From positions 2,046,001-2,110,000 of the forward strand of contig NZ_BAAAWN010000001.1 of assembly GCF_039535095.1 (NCBI RefSeq): a stretch of 64,000 nt of DNA. Reading direction: 5' to 3'. A program made the position numbers and the translations under genes. A model generated the notes under the pieces. The model saw only the letters and a list, made by a program, of their open reading frames with translations. It was not told the DNA's origin and did not search any database. This document shows positions 60,877 through 64,000 of the stretch, piece after piece (position 1 is the stretch's first letter; every line of letters begins with the position of its first letter). This DNA comes from Arthrobacter ramosus (lineage in GTDB: Bacteria; Actinomycetota; Actinomycetes; Actinomycetales; Micrococcaceae).

Positions 60877-61470
60877 GTGTTTGGACGTAAAAAGGATGAG
60901 CCGAGCGCTCAAGACCAAGAAGACCAGCTTGCCGTCGATGCCGCCGTGAAAGGCGCTGGCAAGGGCGCTCCCACGCCCAAGCGCAAGGAACAAGAAGCGG
61001 CCCGCAAGCGCCCCCTCGTGCCGACGGACCGCAAGGCCTCGAAAGAAGCCGAGCGCATTGCCGTGCAGGATCAGCGCCAGAAAATGCGCCAGGCCCTGGA
61101 CACCGGGGACGAAAAGTATCTGCCGCTGAGGGACAAGGGACCCCAGAAGCGTTTTGCGCGCGACTATGTCGATGCCCGTTTCAGCTTGGGTGAGTACTTG
61201 ATGTTCGGTGCCCTGCTTTTCGTGGTCATCTCCTTCATCATTCCTTCAGGAAGTGAGGCCCTCAGCTATATCCTGATCGGCTTCTGGGTCATGTTCCTCG
61301 CGGTGTTCGCGGATGTGTTCATCCTTTCCCGCAAGTTGCGTAAGGGCTTGACGCAGAAGTTCGGCGACGTCGAGCGTGGCACCGTCTGGTACGGCAGCAT
61401 GCGTTCCCTGCAATTCCGTCGCCTGCGCCTGCCGAAGCCGCAGGTGCAGCGAGGCCAGTACCCCGCTTAA
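60877..61470 (+). CDS. DUF3043 membrane protein
   Basis: 197 residues from GTG 60877 (VFGRKKDEPSAQDQ...; a GTG also lies at 60874). A long charged N-terminal part rich in Lys/Arg/Glu precedes two membrane helices (LMFGALLFVVISFIIPSG; YILIGFWVMFLAVFADVFIL) and the basic end FRRLRLPKPQ. DUF3043 is specific to actinobacteria; its function is unknown. A hairpin follows the stop. Confidence 0.9.
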   Translation: MFGRKKDEPSAQDQEDQLAVDAAVKGAGKGAPTPKRKEQEAARKRPLVPTDRKASKEAERIAVQDQRQKMRQALDTGDEKYLPLRDKGPQKRFARDYVDARFSLGEYLMFGALLFVVISFIIPSGSEALSYILIGFWVMFLAVFADVFILSRKLRKGLTQKFGDVERGTVWYGSMRSLQFRRLRLPKPQVQRGQYPA

Positions 61471-61504
61471 CTCCCCCGATCGCCATGGACGAGAGTCCGA
61501 CGAA

Positions 61505-61544
61505 TCAAAAAGACCCTGGAACAGCTGTTCCAGGGTCTTTTTGA
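61505..61544. terminator. Bidirectional terminator between DUF3043 and pyrD
   Basis: A perfect 40-bp palindrome, half-site TCAAAAAGACCCTGGAACAG (61505-61524), with A and T runs at its edges that serve both convergent genes. Confidence 0.92.
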
Positions 61545-61582
61545 TTGACCGCACGCGGTGGTTCAGGCGCTCGTCTCCCTGC

Positions 61583-62650
61583 TTAGCGGCGACGCTTCGC
61601 GAGGGCTTTGTTGATGCCGGCGGCCCAGAACGGACCTTCGTAGAGGAATGCCGTATAGCCCTGCACGAGGGTTGCCCCGGCGTCGAGCCGCTCCTGGACG
61701 TCGGCCGCGGACTGCACTCCGCCGACCGCGATGAGCACCAGGCCCTCCCCTACCGCAGCCTTGAGCCGGCGCAGTACCTCGAGCGAACGCTCCTTGAGCG
61801 GTGCGCCGGAGAGTCCGCCGGCGCCGCACGCCTCCACTTTGCCCGGGTCGGAAACCAGGCCTTCCCGGCCGATCGTGGTGTTTGTCGCAATGATCCCGTC
61901 GAGCTTGAGGTCCAAGGCGAGGCGGGCGAGGTCGTCGATGTCTTCGTCGCTCAGATCCGGTGCGATCTTGACAAGCAGCGGCACATGGCGGCCGGCGGAT
62001 TCGTCTGCGGCATCTCCGACGGCGCGCAGGAGGGGGCGAAGCGTTTCGACGTTCTGGAGCAGCCGCAGTCCCGGGGTGTTGGGCGAGCTGACATTGACTA
62101 CCAGGTAGTCGGCGGCGGGTGCCAGGCTGCGGGCGCTGACCAGATAGTCCTCAACTGCGTCGTCGAGCTCAACAACCTTGGTCTTGCCGATGTTGACTCC
62201 GATCACGGGACGAACGCCTGAATGGGTCCGCTGCAATGCCGCCCGCGCAGCTTTGAGCCGCGGGGCCACGGCCGCTGCGCCGTCGTTGTTGAAGCCCATG
62301 CGGTTGATCACGGCTTTGTCCTCGATCAAGCGGAAAAGCCGTGGCTTCTCGTTGCCGGGCTGAGCCTGGCCGGTGATCGTACCCACTTCCACGTGGCCGA
62401 AGCCCAGTTCCGCGAGGGCCTCGATTCCGTGGCCCTCTTTGTCGAAGCCGGCCGCAAGGCCGAAGGGTGACGGGAACGTCAGCCCGAAAGCCTCTGTGCG
62501 CAGGGAGGGGTGGGGAGCCGTCATTTTGGCCAGAACGCGACCTGCGCCTGAGCGGTGTGCGAAGCGGATCGCCTGGAAGCCGATCTTGTGGGCTCTTTCG
62601 GCATCCATCCAGGAGAAGGCCAACTTGAAGAATGTGGGGTAAACGCGCAT
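61583..62650 (-). CDS. pyrD: Dihydroorotate dehydrogenase (quinone), class 2
   Basis: 355 residues from ATG 62650. The N-terminal helices ([20 protein letters not shown]) form the membrane-facing quinone tunnel of class 2 enzymes. FMN and substrate motifs: [34 protein letters not shown] (catalytic Ser region) and [10 protein letters not shown]. It oxidises dihydroorotate to orotate in pyrimidine synthesis, passing electrons to menaquinone. The frame upstream of 62650 overlaps the divergent gene and is rejected as coding. Confidence 0.96.
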   Translation of the reverse strand: MRVYPTFFKLAFSWMDAERAHKIGFQAIRFAHRSGAGRVLAKMTAPHPSLRTEAFGLTFPSPFGLAAGFDKEGHGIEALAELGFGHVEVGTITGQAQPGNEKPRLFRLIEDKAVINRMGFNNDGAAAVAPRLKAARAALQRTHSGVRPVIGVNIGKTKVVELDDAVEDYLVSARSLAPAADYLVVNVSSPNTPGLRLLQNVETLRPLLRAVGDAADESAGRHVPLLVKIAPDLSDEDIDDLARLALDLKLDGIIATNTTIGREGLVSDPGKVEACGAGGLSGAPLKERSLEVLRRLKAAVGEGLVLIAVGGVQSAADVQERLDAGATLVQGYTAFLYEGPFWAAGINKALAKRRR

Positions 62651-62718
62651 GGTCCTAGTTTTCCGGTTTACCGGTCGCGCACCAAACCAACGCGGTAACC
62701 GGGCGGTAGCATGTACGA

Positions 62719-64000
62719 ATGCCGAGCAATCCGCGTGATGGAGTTCACTCCAAGGCAAACATTGAAGCCGATGTCGTCGTCATTGGGGCGGGACTGTCGG
62801 GACTGGTCGCCGCCGCCCAAGCATACGCCGACGGCAAACGGGTTGCTGTCCTGGACCAGGAACCGCCCGCCTCCGTGGGCGGCCAGGCACACTGGTCCTT
62901 CGGTGGCTTGTTCCTGGTCAACTCTCCCGAGCAGCGGAGGTTGGGGGTCAAGGATAGCCCCGGGCTCGCCCTGAGCGACTGGCTGGCTTCCGCGGCCTTT
63001 GACCGGCCGGAAGACTCCTGGGCCCGGCGTTGGGCGGAGGCCTACGTGGATTTTGCCGCCGGCGAGAAGCGCCGGTGGCTGAACTCCCTTGGCGTGCGGT
63101 TCTTTCCGCTGGTGCAGTGGGCCGAACGGGGCGGCTATGGTCCCCAAGGTCACGGCAACACGGTCCCGCGGTTCCACGTCACATGGGGCACGGGACCCGG
63201 CGTCGTGCAACCGTTCCTGGCAAAGGTCAACGACGGCGTGGCCCGCGGAAGGATATCCCTCCACTTTCGGCATCGAGCCACGGGGATTACGACGACGTCG
63301 GGCCGCGTCACAGGGGTCGGCGGCGAGATCCTTGAGGCGTCCGGAACCGGACGCGGCGAAGCGTCGCCAAGGACCGTCGTCGGGCACTTTGAGGCGACCG
63401 CGGGAGCGGTCATCGTGACCACCGGCGGAATCGGCGGGAACCACGCTACGGTGCGGAAGCAATGGCCCGACGGTAGCGCGCCGGAACATATGCTGAGCGG
63501 TGTCCCCGCTTCCGTCGACGGCGAGTTCCTCGCTGCCGCCGCAGCCGCCGGCGGAAGGCTTATCAACGGCGACCGCATGTGGCACTACCCCGAAGGCATC
63601 CACAACCATTCCCCCGTATGGCCTTCGCACGGCATCCGGATACTGCCCGGTCCGTCGTCGCTGTGGATTGACGCGACGGGACGGCAGTTGCCCCCGCCGC
63701 TGTTTCCGGGCTTCGACTCGCTGGGCGCCCTCAGGCATATCCTGGCGAGCGGGCACGGACATTCGTGGTTCGTGTGCAACCGCACCATCGCGCTGAAGGA
63801 ATTCGCCCTCTCAGGCTCGGAACAGAACCCGGACCTTACTGGCAAGGACATCAGGCTCCTCGTTTCCAGGCTCAATCCCGGGAGCGATTCGCCATTGCGC
63901 CTCTTCCTGGACCGCGGCGTGGATTTCCTACAGGCGGCAACGGCCGCCGAGCTCGCCGCGAAAATGAACGCGCTGACGGGTTCAGCGCTGATAGATCCCG
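62719..64000 (+). CDS. FAD-binding dehydrogenase (KstD/fumarate reductase-like), truncated by window end
   Basis: 427 residues are visible from ATG 62719; the gene runs off the end. The FAD motif is [20 protein letters not shown] (about 19-38), followed by [20 protein letters not shown], a signature of the flavoprotein group annotated as FAD-binding dehydrogenase, close to 3-ketosteroid dehydrogenases. A second FAD segment is [13 protein letters not shown] (about 230-242). The substrate is unknown. An out-of-frame ATG at 62711 is not used. Confidence 0.9.
   Translation, partial: MPSNPRDGVHSKANIEADVVVIGAGLSGLVAAAQAYADGKRVAVLDQEPPASVGGQAHWSFGGLFLVNSPEQRRLGVKDSPGLALSDWLASAAFDRPEDSWARRWAEAYVDFAAGEKRRWLNSLGVRFFPLVQWAERGGYGPQGHGNTVPRFHVTWGTGPGVVQPFLAKVNDGVARGRISLHFRHRATGITTTSGRVTGVGGEILEASGTGRGEASPRTVVGHFEATAGAVIVTTGGIGGNHATVRKQWPDGSAPEHMLSGVPASVDGEFLAAAAAAGGRLINGDRMWHYPEGIHNHSPVWPSHGIRILPGPSSLWIDATGRQLPPPLFPGFDSLGALRHILASGHGHSWFVCNRTIALKEFALSGSEQNPDLTGKDIRLLVSRLNPGSDSPLRLFLDRGVDFLQAATAAELAAKMNALTGSALIDP

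Overview
The window is high-GC actinobacterial DNA, most likely Arthrobacter, Paenarthrobacter or Pseudarthrobacter (Micrococcaceae). The pointers are RbpA, a qcrCAB cytochrome bc complex next to ctaCDF/ctaE, a DUF3043 protein, a DasR-type GntR regulator with a dre-like site before ptsH, and GTG/TTG starts with many 4-bp stop/start overlaps. No rRNA, tRNA or CRISPR array was found.

Layout. 1-9 kb is ordinary chromosome: the end of an amidohydrolase, a polyprenol-phosphate mannosyltransferase, RbpA, an NfeD/SPFH pair, an RlmA-type methyltransferase, an S9 peptidase and peptide deformylase. 8.0-11.0 kb is a type III polyketide synthase - methyltransferase - FAD monooxygenase operon (alkylresorcinol/quinone type) that runs almost directly into def. 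11.3-16 kb holds an unrecognised two-gene unit, a class F-like sortase and a large surface protein.

16-34.7 kb is an accessory island built by repeated insertion: an AAA ATPase, a decayed integrase, a DUF6881 gene, a YhcG/DUF1016 nuclease gene split by a recombinase-in-trio (RIT) element, then two complete Tn7-like transposons (TnsA, TnsB, TnsC, TniQ each). The second transposon (B, 29011-34556) sits inside the right end of the first (A, 23442-34573). B is flanked by the 5-bp duplication TGGAA and A by the 6-bp repeat GTTTGG. Removing B on paper rebuilds a right end of A that matches its left end.

34.7-49.7 kb is mixed: a broken GNAT gene, a DHFR-like reductase, PhzF, a MarR-isochorismatase-MFS operon with a perfect operator, a LuxR/LAL regulator with an apparent frameshift at its P-loop, a glycine-rich LAxTG wall protein, LysE, an LCP ligase, two VOC proteins, DUF3054, a stand-alone RAM protein and trpD.

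49.8-64 kb is the core respiratory and metabolic region: ctaE-qcrC-qcrA-qcrB (ctaE apparently leaderless), the dasR-like regulator and ptsH, erpA-ctaC-ctaD-ctaF on the other strand, an M20 dipeptidase, DUF3043, pyrD, and a flavoprotein dehydrogenase running off the end. CtaC/D/E/F with QcrA/B/C would form the actinobacterial bc-aa3 supercomplex; ErpA could supply Fe-S clusters to it.

All functional calls come from reading motifs and family resemblance; no database search was run.
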